Source: Nitrincola iocasae
GTDB lineage: Bacteria > Pseudomonadota > Gammaproteobacteria > Pseudomonadales > Balneatricaceae
Assembly: GCF_008727795.1 (NCBI RefSeq)
Contig: NZ_CP044222.1
Coordinates: 1,736,001-1,800,000, forward strand
Direction of reading: 5' to 3'
Length of the DNA: 64,000 bases
The notes under the pieces were generated by a model that was not told the origin of the DNA, did not search any database, and worked only from the letters and a program-made list of their open reading frames with translations. Of this stretch, positions 52,767 through 62,433 are shown piece after piece. Every line of letters starts with the position of its first letter. Position 1 is the stretch's first letter. The position numbers were made by a program, and so were the translations under genes.

Positions 52767-54206
52767 GTGAGCCAAGAACTGATTTTAGCGGACTGGAATG
52801 CGCGTGAGTCGATTGCTGAAGCAATGATTCCGTTGGTCGGTCGACTTTACCGTGAACGTAACGTCGAGATCTCTATCTATGGTCGCGTCATCGTGAAACG
52901 TTCGGTGATCGACGTCATCAAGGCACACCGCTTTGTAAGACAGGTAGAGGATGAAGAGTTGTCAGTGATCGATACCTTTCCGGTACTCGAAGTGATCAGT
53001 GGCCTGGATCTTCATAATGCACATGTGGATATTGCCAAACTGGCAGTTAAATTCCGTACTGAAGCCAAAGGGCGCTCGCTGGAGCAGTTCGTCGCTGATG
53101 AAATGGTGGATGCGGTAGGCCCGATTGATGATCGTAAACCGGTAGATGTTGTGCTTTATGGTTTTGGTCGTATCGGTCGTATACTGGCGCGTCAGTTGGT
53201 AGATCGTGCGGGTATCGGGCATAGCATGCGTTTACGTGCGGTTGTTGTGCGTAAGGGGAATGCAGACAACGATCTGGAAAAACGCGCCAGCCTGTTGCGC
53301 CGTGATTCTGTGCATGGCTCATTCAAAGGTACGATCCAGGTAGATGAAGAAAATCAATCTATCATTGCCAATGGTGTGGCTATTCAAGTGATCTTTGCCA
53401 GTCAGCCTGAAGATGTTGACTACACCCAGTACGGTATCAATAACGCTTTGGTTATCGATAACACCGGTATGTTCCGTGATGCTGAGGCTATGTCTCGTCA
53501 CTTGAAAGCCAAGGGTGCGGCAAGAGTGATGTTGACAGCCCCGGGTAAAAATATGAAAAACATCGTCATGGGTGTTAATCATCTGGATATTACCGCTGAA
53601 GACACCATCCTTTCAGCCGCATCTTGTACCACGAATGCAATTGTGCCAGTTCTGAAGGCGTTGCAGGATAAGTTTGGTATAGAGAATGGTCATGTAGAAA
53701 CGGTGCATTCTTATACTAATGACCAGAACCTGATCGATAACTACCATAAGGGTAGTCGCCGTGGCCGTGCAGCGGCGCTGAATATGGTTATTACTGAAAC
53801 CGGTGCGGCCAAGGCAGTTGCCAAGGCGCTACCTGAGCTGGAAGGTAAATTGACCGGTAATGCGATTCGTGTGCCAACACCGAACGTATCTATGGCGATT
53901 TTGAACCTGAACCTGAAAACCGGAACCACTAAAGAAGAGTTGAATGACTACCTGCGCTTTATTGCGTTGCATTCAGATTTGCAGAAACAGGTGGATTACA
54001 GTAACTCACCTGAAGCTGTGTCTTCTGATTTCGTAGGTTCCCGGGCGGCGGGTGTTGTTGATGCGCTGGCAACGATTGCTGAAGGCAACCGTTGTGTGCT
54101 GTATGTCTGGTACGATAATGAGTATGGCTATAGCTGTCAGGTTATTCGTATGGCGCAACAGATTTGTAATACTACCTTGAAGCCTTATCCGCTTGAAGAT
54201 AAGTAA
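52767..54206 (+). CDS. gap: Glyceraldehyde-3-phosphate dehydrogenase with N-terminal extension
   Basis: The protein has 479 residues from GTG 52767 (GGAG seven bases upstream), about 130 longer than standard GAPDH. The extension contains no recognised domain. The dehydrogenase proper begins near VVLYGFGRIGRILARQL, and the catalytic Cys is in SAASCTTNAIVP with the usual HSYTNDQN segment following. It oxidises or forms glyceraldehyde 3-phosphate. Long forms of this type sit next to mfd and the nqr operon in pseudomonads and oceanospirilla, and may serve gluconeogenesis. A strong terminator follows. Confidence 0.93.
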   Translation: MSQELILADWNARESIAEAMIPLVGRLYRERNVEISIYGRVIVKRSVIDVIKAHRFVRQVEDEELSVIDTFPVLEVISGLDLHNAHVDIAKLAVKFRTEAKGRSLEQFVADEMVDAVGPIDDRKPVDVVLYGFGRIGRILARQLVDRAGIGHSMRLRAVVVRKGNADNDLEKRASLLRRDSVHGSFKGTIQVDEENQSIIANGVAIQVIFASQPEDVDYTQYGINNALVIDNTGMFRDAEAMSRHLKAKGAARVMLTAPGKNMKNIVMGVNHLDITAEDTILSAASCTTNAIVPVLKALQDKFGIENGHVETVHSYTNDQNLIDNYHKGSRRGRAAALNMVITETGAAKAVAKALPELEGKLTGNAIRVPTPNVSMAILNLNLKTGTTKEELNDYLRFIALHSDLQKQVDYSNSPEAVSSDFVGSRAAGVVDALATIAEGNRCVLYVWYDNEYGYSCQVIRMAQQICNTTLKPYPLEDK

Positions 54207-54224
54207 TAATAGTTAGTGTTAGTT

Positions 54225-54264
54225 AAAAAAGGGTGCCACATTGAAAATGTGGCACCCTTTTTTG
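54225..54264. terminator. Intrinsic terminator after gap
   Basis: A 12-bp perfect stem GGGTGCCACATT-GAA-AATGTGGCACCC is preceded by a run of A and followed by a run of T, so it works as a classical terminator for gap and could function from either side. Confidence 0.92.
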
Positions 54265-54604
54265 TTTGTGCCAGCATAAAGCAGCCCCTGAAATTTCTGC
54301 AAATATGCCACGCATGCTGTTAGAGTGCTGCGGCTCTATAGATATTCTGTATGTTCTTGTTGGATCTAAGTTTATAGCGATAATGTCTATGCTTTAAACA
54401 TTTCTGCAACTTTAGGATGAGCGGTTAGCTGCAGTAGCTGGTAGAAAAATTACAAGAATATCAGCTATAATGGCAAAGTTTTTAGGTGGAATTTTGCTCT
54501 GTTCAATAACAATAATCAGTCGTATTTCAGTGGTGCTGAAGGCTGGCTGACTTAGTGAGCAGAAAACAAGGTTTCGGATTTTTTAGTTAGATTGGGTGAG
54601 GCGA
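54265..54604 (+). promoter_or_regulatory. Leader/promoter region of the nqr operon
   Basis: This 340-bp stretch has no supported gene. A consensus -10 TATAAT lies at 54466-54471 without a convincing -35, giving a presumed start near 54478 and a leader of about 125 nt. GAGG close to 54598 serves as the nqrA ribosome site. No palindrome or regulator site was recognised. Confidence 0.4.
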
Positions 54605-55945
54605 ATGATCAGGATCAAGAAAGGTCTGGATCTACCGATAACGGGCGAACCGGCGCAGACAATTGAAGAGGCTGCAAAAGTAAGTTCGGTCGCACTTATT
54701 GGTTATGATTATGTTGGCATGAAACCAACCATGGCCGTTAAAGAAGGTGACCGTGTTAAGCTCGGGCAAGTGATCTTTACCGATAAAAAAACCGAAGGCG
54801 TTCAATATACAGCTCCTGGTGCAGGTGTGGTCAAAACGATCAACCGGGGTGAGCGCCGTGTATTACAGTCTGTCGTCATTGAACTGGATGCTGAAGAAGA
54901 GGCTATCGAATTCAGCCAATATGCAGCCGACCAGTTGGCTACATTGACACGTGAACAGGTGCAGGAGAACCTGGTTCAGTCAGGTCTCTGGACAGCTTTG
55001 CGTACCAGACCTTTCAGTAAAGTACCTGCAGCGGGAACAGTGCCTCACTCCATCTTCGTCACTGCCATGGATACCAATCCTCTTGCAGCTGATCCGCAGG
55101 TAATTATTGCTGAGCAGGAAGAGGCTTTCAAACAAGGCTTGGCGTTACTGACCAAGCTAACTGATGGCAAGGTGTATTTGTGTAAAGCACCGGGTGCAGC
55201 CATTCCATCGGTTGATGGTGTGGTCACTGAAGAGTTTGACGGCCCGCACCCTGCAGGTAATCCCAGTACGCATATTCACTTCCTGGACCCGGTATCTCAG
55301 CAGAAAACTGTCTGGCAGATCGGTTATCAGGATGTCATTGCCTTCGCTAAGCTCTTTACCACAGGACGTTTGCATCTGGATCGAGTCGTCGCTTTGGCAG
55401 GCCCACAGGTTGAAAAACCGGTGCTGATCCGTACCCGTGTCGGCGCCTGTCTGACTGAGCTGACTGCCGGTAAACTGCGTAGTGGTAAGAACAGAATTAT
55501 CAGCGGTTCCGTTTGGAATGGTATGACAGCCTCTGGCCCGCTGGGTTATTTGACTCGTTATACCAATCAGCTCTCTGTGTTACTGGAAGGTGATGAACGT
55601 GAGTTCATGGGCTGGATTGCTCCGGGCAAAGACAAGTTCTCGGTACTGAACATGTTTATTTCCAAGTTTGCACCAGGTAAGCGTTTTGCCTTTACCACCA
55701 CTACCAATGGTTCTGAACGAGCCATGGTACCGGTAGGGCAATTCGAGGAGCTGATGCCTCTGGATATTCTGCCGACGCAGCTGATGCGAGCACTCGTCAC
55801 TGGCGATATTGTGCTGGCTATGCAGCTGGGTTGTCTTGAGTTGGATGAAGAGGATGTTGCACTCTGTTCTTTTGCCTGTGTAGGTAAGTATGAGTACGGC
55901 CCGATTCTCCGTGACAATCTGACGCGCATTGAAAAAGAGGCGTAG
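54605..55945 (+). CDS. nqrA: Na+-translocating NADH:quinone reductase subunit A
   Basis: The protein has 446 residues from the ATG at 54605, chosen over the GTG at 54596 because GAGG then has normal spacing. It opens with MIRIKKGLDLPITGEPAQ, the typical NqrA start. NqrA is the peripheral subunit involved in ubiquinone binding. It is the first gene of a six-gene operon, nqrABCDEF, in the standard order. Confidence 0.97.
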   Translation: MIRIKKGLDLPITGEPAQTIEEAAKVSSVALIGYDYVGMKPTMAVKEGDRVKLGQVIFTDKKTEGVQYTAPGAGVVKTINRGERRVLQSVVIELDAEEEAIEFSQYAADQLATLTREQVQENLVQSGLWTALRTRPFSKVPAAGTVPHSIFVTAMDTNPLAADPQVIIAEQEEAFKQGLALLTKLTDGKVYLCKAPGAAIPSVDGVVTEEFDGPHPAGNPSTHIHFLDPVSQQKTVWQIGYQDVIAFAKLFTTGRLHLDRVVALAGPQVEKPVLIRTRVGACLTELTAGKLRSGKNRIISGSVWNGMTASGPLGYLTRYTNQLSVLLEGDEREFMGWIAPGKDKFSVLNMFISKFAPGKRFAFTTTTNGSERAMVPVGQFEELMPLDILPTQLMRALVTGDIVLAMQLGCLELDEEDVALCSFACVGKYEYGPILRDNLTRIEKEA

Positions 55946-55954
55946 GAGACAGGC

Positions 55955-57163
55955 ATGAGTATTAGAGCTGTTTTAGATAAAATGGAGCCGCATTTCCACA
56001 AAGGCGGCAAATATGAAAACTGGTATGCTCTGTTTGAAGCTGTGGATACTATTTTCTATACGCCGGGTAAGGTCACCCGTGCCGGTGCACATGTGCGTGA
56101 TGGTGTTGACCTGAAGCGTATGATGATACTGGTGTGGATGTGTACCTTTCCTGCCGTTTTCTTTGGTTTGTACAGCGTCGGCCTGCAAGCTAATACGGCT
56201 ATGGCGCAACTGGGGCTAACCGAAGCTGAGGGCTGGAGAGGCTCTATTCTGAGCGCTTTGACCAGTTATAACGCCAGCAGCCTGTGGGATAATATTATCC
56301 ACGGTGCGGTATACTGGTTACCCATCTATGCTGTGACCTTTATTGTCGGTGGCTTCTGGGAAGTCCTGTTCGCCATGAAGCGTGGCCATGAAGTCAACGA
56401 AGGCTTCTTTGTCACATCGATCCTCTTCTCACTGATTTTACCGGCTACAATTCCGTTGTGGCAGGTTGCACTGGGTATTACCTTTGGTGTTGTGATCGGT
56501 AAAGAAGTGTTTGGTGGTACCGGTAAGAACTTCCTGAATCCTGCCTTGACTGGTCGTGCTTTCCTTTACTTTGCCTACCCGGCCCAGATATCCGGGGATG
56601 CGATCTGGACTGCTGTTGATGGCTTTTCCGGTGCTACGCCACTGGGTTTGGCAGCGATGGGCGGTGTGCAGGAAATTATTGGTGCAGGTGTCACCTGGAC
56701 CAGTGCATTTATCGGCACGATTCAAGGATCGGTCGGTGAGGTGTCGACTCTGGCGATAATCATTGGCGGTGCCATTATAATGTATGCCAAGATCGCGGCC
56801 TGGCGTATTGTCGCGGGTGTGACAGTCGGTGTTATCGGTACAACCTTGCTATTCAATATCATAGGTTCTGAAACCAACCCGATGTTTGCGGTACCTTTCT
56901 GGTGGCACTTCGTCATTGGTGGTTTGGCATTTGGTATGTTCTTTATGGCAACGGATCCGGTATCGGCTTCGATGACCAATACGGGTAAGTGGATATTCGG
57001 TGCGTTGATCGGTGTGATGACCATTCTGATCCGTGTCGTTAACCCTGCCTTCCCGGAAGGTATCATGCTGGCGATTCTGTTCGCCAACCTGTTTGCGCCG
57101 TTAATTGACAACTTTGTTGTTCAGGCGAATATCAAACGGAGGATGTCACGTAATGTCGTCTAA
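55955..57163 (+). CDS. nqrB: Na+-NQR subunit B
   Basis: This 402-residue membrane subunit has about ten helices. The motif DGFSGATPLG carries the threonine to which FMN is covalently attached by ApbE, and the FLNPALTGRAFLYFAYP and KIFGA-like C-terminal segments fit the family. NqrB is the main sodium-translocating and quinone-reducing subunit. GGAG lies upstream. Its stop overlaps the start of nqrC by 11 bp. Confidence 0.97.
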   Translation: MSIRAVLDKMEPHFHKGGKYENWYALFEAVDTIFYTPGKVTRAGAHVRDGVDLKRMMILVWMCTFPAVFFGLYSVGLQANTAMAQLGLTEAEGWRGSILSALTSYNASSLWDNIIHGAVYWLPIYAVTFIVGGFWEVLFAMKRGHEVNEGFFVTSILFSLILPATIPLWQVALGITFGVVIGKEVFGGTGKNFLNPALTGRAFLYFAYPAQISGDAIWTAVDGFSGATPLGLAAMGGVQEIIGAGVTWTSAFIGTIQGSVGEVSTLAIIIGGAIIMYAKIAAWRIVAGVTVGVIGTTLLFNIIGSETNPMFAVPFWWHFVIGGLAFGMFFMATDPVSASMTNTGKWIFGALIGVMTILIRVVNPAFPEGIMLAILFANLFAPLIDNFVVQANIKRRMSRNVV

Positions 57164-58001
57164 TAAAGATTCTATCGGAAAAACAGTTACCGTAGCCTTG
57201 GTGCTGTGTGTAGTCTGTTCTGTTGTTGTATCGGCGGCGGCTGTCATGCTTAAGCCCATGCAGCAGTACAATATGGATCAGGATCGTAAATCCAATATAC
57301 TTCGTGCTGCAGGCATTACCGATCCGAGTAAAACTGTTGATGAGTTGTTTTCACAGATTACAACTCGCACGGTTGATCTGGAAACCGGGGAGTTTACGGA
57401 TGAATTTGTTCCTGCGGCGGAAGATTTCCGTCGTGCTGCCGGTGATCCTGCCTTGTCCGAGTCGCTTGATCGTCGTGAGGATATTGCTTCTATCAAACGT
57501 CAACCCAATATCATGCCGGTGTATATAGTAGAAGCTGATGATGGCTCTATCGATACCTTAATCTTACCGATTTATGGTTATGGTTTGTGGTCTACTCTGT
57601 ACGGCTTTCTGGCGCTGGAAGGTGATCTGAATACGGTTGCCGGACTGGGCTATTATGAGCATGCGGAAACCCCTGGGTTGGGTGGCGAAGTCGATAATCC
57701 GGACTGGAAAGCTTCCTGGGTCGGAAAAGAGATTTATGCGGGCGAATCAACAGCTGAACCTGCGTTGCGAGTGATCAAGGGGTCTGTGGATCCTTCACAG
57801 TCTGGATCTGAGCATCGTATCGATGGTTTGGCAGGTGCAACCCTGACATCCAACGGTGTCACCAATATGATCCGTTTCTGGATGGGTGAAACGGGTTTCG
57901 GTCCGTTTATTGCCAATCTGCGTGAAGCCCATGCTTCAGGTACAGCCGAGTTGGTTGAGCCTGAAGCCGATGCTGATGCGCTTGAAGTGGATGAGGTGTA
58001 A
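57153..58001 (+). CDS. nqrC: Na+-NQR subunit C
   Basis: The protein has 282 residues from the ATG at 57153 (MSSNKDSIGKTVTVA), with one N-terminal transmembrane helix and a periplasmic flavin domain. The FMN-attachment motif reads DGLAGATLTS, so the Thr target is present. It passes electrons towards NqrB. The C-terminal tail is acidic (VEPEADADALEVDEV), an extension beyond the usual end. Confidence 0.96.
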   Translation: MSSNKDSIGKTVTVALVLCVVCSVVVSAAAVMLKPMQQYNMDQDRKSNILRAAGITDPSKTVDELFSQITTRTVDLETGEFTDEFVPAAEDFRRAAGDPALSESLDRREDIASIKRQPNIMPVYIVEADDGSIDTLILPIYGYGLWSTLYGFLALEGDLNTVAGLGYYEHAETPGLGGEVDNPDWKASWVGKEIYAGESTAEPALRVIKGSVDPSQSGSEHRIDGLAGATLTSNGVTNMIRFWMGETGFGPFIANLREAHASGTAELVEPEADADALEVDEV

Positions 58002-58003
58002 TC

Positions 58004-58663
58004 ATGTCAAATACTAAAGAGATTATTTTAACGCCAATTTTCAAGAATAACCCTATTGCACTTCAGGTGTTGGGGGTTTGTTCTGCATTGGCGGTAACCA
58101 CTAATATGAATAATGCAGTGGTTATGACGCTGGCTGTTATGATGGTAACAGCGTTTTCTAACTTGTTCATTTCGCTGATCAGATCACAGATACCCAGCAA
58201 TATCCGTATCATCGTGCAGATGACGATTATCGCGTCTCTGGTAATCGTTGTGGATCAGGTGCTAAAAGCAGTTGCTTATGATGTTTCAAAGCAGTTGTCG
58301 GTGTTTGTGGGTCTGATTATCACGAACTGTATCGTGTTGGGTCGTGCTGAAGCCTTTGCAATGAAAAACCCACCTTTACCAAGCTTCATTGATGGTCTGG
58401 GTAATGGTTTGGGCTATGGCTTTGTCTTGCTGTTTGTAGCTTTCTTCCGTGAACTGCTCGGTGCTGGCAGCTTGTTTGGCTTTGAAATTCTGCCATTGGT
58501 TACCAATGGCGGCTGGTATAACAGCAATGGCTTGTTCCTGTTACCTCCCAGTGCATTTTTCCTGATTGGTATCCTGATCTGGGTGATACGTACCTGGAAA
58601 CCAGAGCAGGTTGAACAGCCTGATTTTGTTATTGCCCCTAACACCAGTAAGGAGGCTGTGTAA
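58004..58663 (+). CDS. nqrD: Na+-NQR subunit D
   Basis: The protein has 219 residues, six predicted helices, starting two bases after the nqrC stop. Family segments include NPIALQVLGVCSALAVT near the start and NCIVLGRAEAFAM in the middle, where one of the cysteines holding the membrane iron centre shared with NqrE lies. Spacing and order are standard. Confidence 0.97.
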   Translation: MSNTKEIILTPIFKNNPIALQVLGVCSALAVTTNMNNAVVMTLAVMMVTAFSNLFISLIRSQIPSNIRIIVQMTIIASLVIVVDQVLKAVAYDVSKQLSVFVGLIITNCIVLGRAEAFAMKNPPLPSFIDGLGNGLGYGFVLLFVAFFRELLGAGSLFGFEILPLVTNGGWYNSNGLFLLPPSAFFLIGILIWVIRTWKPEQVEQPDFVIAPNTSKEAV

Positions 58664-58666
58664 GTC

Positions 58667-59275
58667 ATGGAACAATATATCAGTCTTGCTATTCGGGCCA
58701 TATTTGTCGAAAACATGGCATTGGCTTTCTTTCTGGGGATGTGTACCTTTCTGGCTATTTCCAAAAAGGTACAGACCGCGCTTGGTTTAGGTATTGCGGT
58801 GGTGGTGGTATTGGTTATCACCACGCCGATTAATAACCTGATCTACAACTATCTCTTGCGTGAAGGCGCTTTGAGCTGGGCCGGTTACCCTGATGTCGAC
58901 CTGAGTTTCCTGGGTTTTATCTCTTATATCGGCATCATCGCTGCGGTGGTGCAAATACTGGAGATGTTCCTGGATAAATATGTACCGGTTCTGTACAACG
59001 CGCTGGGTGTTTTCCTGCCGTTGATTACGGTGAACTGTGCCATTCTGGGTGCGGCATTGTTTATGGTGGAGCGTGATTACACTTTTGGCGAAAGCATCGT
59101 TTATGGTGCGGGCGCGGGTATCGGTTGGGCTCTGGCGATTACAGCGCTGGCGGGTATACGCGAGAAGCTTAAGTACAGCGATGTACCTGCAGGTCTGCGT
59201 GGTTTAGGTATCACTTTCATTATTGTGGGATTGATGTCTCTTGGCTTTATGTCGTTCTCCGGCGTATCGCTTTAA
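58667..59275 (+). CDS. nqrE: Na+-NQR subunit E
   Basis: The protein has 202 residues, six helices, paralogous to NqrD in inverted topology. It begins with EQYISLAIRAIFVENMALAF and holds NCAILGAALFMVER, with the cysteine contributing to the Fe site. A strong AAGGAGG lies within the end of nqrD. Confidence 0.97.
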   Translation: MEQYISLAIRAIFVENMALAFFLGMCTFLAISKKVQTALGLGIAVVVVLVITTPINNLIYNYLLREGALSWAGYPDVDLSFLGFISYIGIIAAVVQILEMFLDKYVPVLYNALGVFLPLITVNCAILGAALFMVERDYTFGESIVYGAGAGIGWALAITALAGIREKLKYSDVPAGLRGLGITFIIVGLMSLGFMSFSGVSL

Positions 59276-59311
59276 TCCACTGGGACAACAATAGAAGGGT
59301 GGAATAAGCTG

Positions 59312-60538
59312 ATGAATGCAGAAATTATTCTGGGCGTGGTTATGTTTACGGCGTTGGTGCTGGCAATGGTTGCCATCATTCTGGTCGCACGCTCAAAACT
59401 GGTGAGTACCGGTAATGTCACTATTGAAATCAATGGTGATCCGGAAAAAACAATTACCGTGCCAGCAGGTGGAAAGCTGTTGAATGCCTTGTCTGATCAG
59501 GGTGTGTTCCTGGCGTCTGCCTGTGGTGGTGGCGGTACCTGCGCACAGTGTAAATGTGAAGTACATGAAGGTGGCGGCGCTATGCTGCCAACTGAAGAGT
59601 CACACTTTACGCTGCGCGAAGCCAAAGAGGGCTGGAGGCTTTCTTGTCAGGTGCCAGTTAAACAGAACATGAAAATTGAAGTCGAGGATGACGTTTTCGG
59701 TGTCAAAAAGTGGACCTGTACGGTTGAGTCCAACCCTAACCTGGCCACGTTTATCAAGGAGTTGACGCTACGTTTGCCAGACGATCAAAGCGTTGATTTT
59801 CGCGCCGGTGGTTATGTGCAGTTGGAATGTCCGCCACACGTAGTGAACTATAAAGACTTTGATATAGAAGAAGAGTATCGAGGTGATTGGGATAAGTTCA
59901 ATATGTGGCGGTATGTCTCTAAAGTGACTGAGCCAACAATACGTGCTTATTCTATGGCGAACTATCCGGAAGAGCGTGGCGTGGTGAAATTCAATATTCG
60001 TATTGCGTCTCCACCACCGGGCACTGATTTACCACCAGGGATTATGTCGTCCTATGTGTTTTCGTTAAAGCCAGGCGATACCATTGATGTGTACGGACCC
60101 TTTGGTGAGTTTTTTGCCAAGGAAACCGAAAACGAAATGGTGTTTGTTGGTGGTGGTGCCGGTATGGCGCCAATGCGTTCACACATCTTTGATCAGTTGT
60201 TGCGCTTGAAGTCCAAACGCAAGATAACCTTCTGGTATGGTGCGCGTTCATTACGTGAAGCCTTCTATGTCGAAGAGTTTGACAAGCTAGCTGCAGAAAA
60301 TCCCAATTTCACCTGGCATTTGGCGTTGTCTGATCCGCTACCGGAAGATAACTGGGAAGGCCCGACGGGCTTTATTCACAATGTGCTGTATGAAAACTAT
60401 CTAAAAGAGCATGAAGCCCCGGAAGATTGTGAGTACTACATGTGTGGGCCACCCATGATGAACTCGGCCGTGATCAAGCTGCTGGAAGATATGGGTGTTG
60501 AGCCTGAAAATATCCTTCTGGATGATTTCGGCGGCTGA
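59312..60538 (+). CDS. nqrF: Na+-NQR subunit F
   Basis: The protein has 408 residues and is the NADH-oxidising entry subunit. It has an N-terminal membrane anchor, a 2Fe-2S ferredoxin domain with cysteines in ACGGGGTCAQCKC, and a C-terminal FAD/NADH reductase domain with RAYSMANYPEE, GGAGMAPMRSH and CGPPMM. A terminator-like hairpin follows directly, before nqrM. Confidence 0.97.
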   Translation: MNAEIILGVVMFTALVLAMVAIILVARSKLVSTGNVTIEINGDPEKTITVPAGGKLLNALSDQGVFLASACGGGGTCAQCKCEVHEGGGAMLPTEESHFTLREAKEGWRLSCQVPVKQNMKIEVEDDVFGVKKWTCTVESNPNLATFIKELTLRLPDDQSVDFRAGGYVQLECPPHVVNYKDFDIEEEYRGDWDKFNMWRYVSKVTEPTIRAYSMANYPEERGVVKFNIRIASPPPGTDLPPGIMSSYVFSLKPGDTIDVYGPFGEFFAKETENEMVFVGGGAGMAPMRSHIFDQLLRLKSKRKITFWYGARSLREAFYVEEFDKLAAENPNFTWHLALSDPLPEDNWEGPTGFIHNVLYENYLKEHEAPEDCEYYMCGPPMMNSAVIKLLEDMGVEPENILLDDFGG

Positions 60539-60566
60539 TCCTAGCCAACTCACCCCTAAGTTCGTT

Positions 60567-60606
60567 AAAATGGTCGGTAACGCAAGTTCCGGCCATTTTT
60601 TTTGGC
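60567..60606 (+). terminator. Intrinsic terminator between nqrF and nqrM
   Basis: AAAATGGTCGG pairs with CCGGCCATTTT (one G-T pair) around an 11-base loop and is followed by eight T. It should end most nqrABCDEF transcripts, so nqrM would be read at lower level or from its own promoter. Confidence 0.8.
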
Positions 60607-60663
60607 TGGCCGCCCTGTCTTTATTCAGTGTATTAATTGCTTGCTCATTATTTGGAGTCCGTT

Positions 60664-60915
60664 ATGGAAGTATTTGTTATTACGCTAGTGATTCTGTTAT
60701 TGCTCACCTTGGGAATGTCGGTGGGAGTAATCATGGGGCGCAAGCCGATTGCGGGTTCCTGCGGTGGTATGAGCTCGCTGGGCATGGAAACAGCCTGTGA
60801 TATTTGTGGTGGCGATAAAGAAATCTGTGATGATGAAGATGAAAAGCAGCGTATTATCAGTGCAAAAAAGCAGGGTGATACCGACCTTGCCTATGAGGTT
60901 AATTCTAAAGGTTAA
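60664..60915 (+). CDS. nqrM: Na+-NQR maturation protein NqrM
   Basis: The protein has 83 residues from the ATG at 60664, with GGAG upstream. A single N-terminal helix (TLVILLLLTLGMSVGVIMG) is followed by the cysteine-rich segment SCGGMSSLGMETACDICGG, characteristic of NqrM (DUF539). It delivers iron to the NqrD/NqrE centre. In many species apbE lies between nqrF and nqrM; here that gene is missing. Confidence 0.94.
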   Translation: MEVFVITLVILLLLTLGMSVGVIMGRKPIAGSCGGMSSLGMETACDICGGDKEICDDEDEKQRIISAKKQGDTDLAYEVNSKG

Positions 60916-61016
60916 TTGGCATTAAGGGCCATGCAGGCTAGGCTTGATGGTTCGCGTTATATCTGAATGCTTTCAATACTTGTATAGTATTCAATAACCA
61001 TAAAAGGGGATAGTGA

Positions 61017-62417
61017 ATGGCTGAGTATAACTACGATGTCGTAGTCATAGGTTCTGGGCCGGCAGGTGAAGGCGCTGCCATGAACGCGGCTAAAAAAGGG
61101 CTGCGTGTTGCTGTAATTGAAGAACAGGACACCGTTGGTGGTAACTGTACCCATAAAGGCACTATCCCCTCCAAAGCCTTGCGTCACTCGGTTAAACAGA
61201 TTATTGAGTTTAATACCAACCCGATGTTTCGTGATATCGGTGAGCCTCGCTGGTTCTCTTTTCCCAAGGTGCTGCGACGTGCCGAAAAAGTTATTTCCAA
61301 TCAGGTGATGCTGCGCACCAATTTTTATGCACGTAATCGTATTGACGTTTTTTTTGGCTTTGCAACTTTTGTAGATAAAGGGCAGTTGAAGGTTAAAAGT
61401 ACCGGACATGATGAAGAAATACTGCGGGCGAAAAACTTTATCATAGCTACAGGTTCCAGTCCTTGGTGTCCTGCCGATGTCGACTTCAACCATCCGCGCA
61501 TATACAACTCTGACTCTATTTTGAAGCTGAACCATACACCACGCACCATGGTGATCTATGGCGCGGGCGTCATAGGTTGTGAGTATGCATCAATTTTCAG
61601 TGGTTTGGGTGTCAAGGTAGATCTGATTGATAACCGCGATCGCTTACTCTCCTTCCTGGATGCGGAGATATCCGACTCGCTTAGCTATCATCTGCGTAAT
61701 AATGCCGTCAAAATTCGCCATAATGAAGAATATCAAAGCATTGTCGGCGATGAGCGAGGCGTTACTGTCGAATTCAAATCAGGCAAGCGCCTGCGTGCGG
61801 ATGCATTTCTCTGGTGTGCGGGACGCTCCGGAAACACCAAAGGTCTCGGCCTGGATGCTATTGGCCTGAAAGCCAATAGCCGTGGGCAGATTGAAGTCGA
61901 TGAGCATTATAAAACGGCCTGTGAAGGTGTGTATGCCGTCGGTGATGTAATTGGCTGGCCGAGTCTGGCATCCGCTGCGCTGGACCAGGGACGTGCCGCT
62001 TCCTCTGACTTGTTGCAAGCGGATGATTTCCGTTATATCAATGATGTACCAACAGGTATTTATACCATTCCTGAAATCAGTTCAGTGGGTAAAACTGAAG
62101 AAGAGTTGACTCAGGATTGTGTACCCTATGAAGTCGGACAGGCCTTTTTCAAGGATACCGCGCGTGCGCAGATTTCCGGTGAGCCTGTGGGAATGTTAAA
62201 AATTCTTTTCCATCGGGAAACCTTTCAGATTCTGGGTATTCACTGCTTTGGTGATCAGGCCTCAGAGATTATCCATATCGGTCAGGCGATCATGAGCCAG
62301 GAAGGTAAGGCGAATACATTGAAGTATTTCGTTAATACCACCTTTAACTATCCGACCATGGCAGAAGCCTATCGGGTGGCTGCAATTGCAGGTATTAATC
62401 GCGTCGACAATCTTTGA
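61017..62417 (+). CDS. sthA: Soluble pyridine nucleotide transhydrogenase
   Basis: The protein has 466 residues. SthA moves hydride between NADPH and NAD+ in the cytosol. The FAD motif GSGPAGEGAAMNAAKKG, the segment GGNCTHKGTIPSKALRH (no redox-active CxxxxC pair, distinguishing it from lipoamide dehydrogenase) and a second dinucleotide motif YGAGVIGCEYASIFSGLG are present. AGGGGATA precedes the ATG. It follows nqrM as in pseudomonads. Confidence 0.96.
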   Translation: MAEYNYDVVVIGSGPAGEGAAMNAAKKGLRVAVIEEQDTVGGNCTHKGTIPSKALRHSVKQIIEFNTNPMFRDIGEPRWFSFPKVLRRAEKVISNQVMLRTNFYARNRIDVFFGFATFVDKGQLKVKSTGHDEEILRAKNFIIATGSSPWCPADVDFNHPRIYNSDSILKLNHTPRTMVIYGAGVIGCEYASIFSGLGVKVDLIDNRDRLLSFLDAEISDSLSYHLRNNAVKIRHNEEYQSIVGDERGVTVEFKSGKRLRADAFLWCAGRSGNTKGLGLDAIGLKANSRGQIEVDEHYKTACEGVYAVGDVIGWPSLASAALDQGRAASSDLLQADDFRYINDVPTGIYTIPEISSVGKTEEELTQDCVPYEVGQAFFKDTARAQISGEPVGMLKILFHRETFQILGIHCFGDQASEIIHIGQAIMSQEGKANTLKYFVNTTFNYPTMAEAYRVAAIAGINRVDNL

Positions 62418-62433
62418 TTGGATTGAGGGGTGA

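Noticed and set aside
54541..54560. Further REP copy (GGCTGGCTGACTTAG) before nqrA
   Set aside because: Only about 10 bp match the REP core and the conserved CCCCTTGAT part is missing; likely chance.
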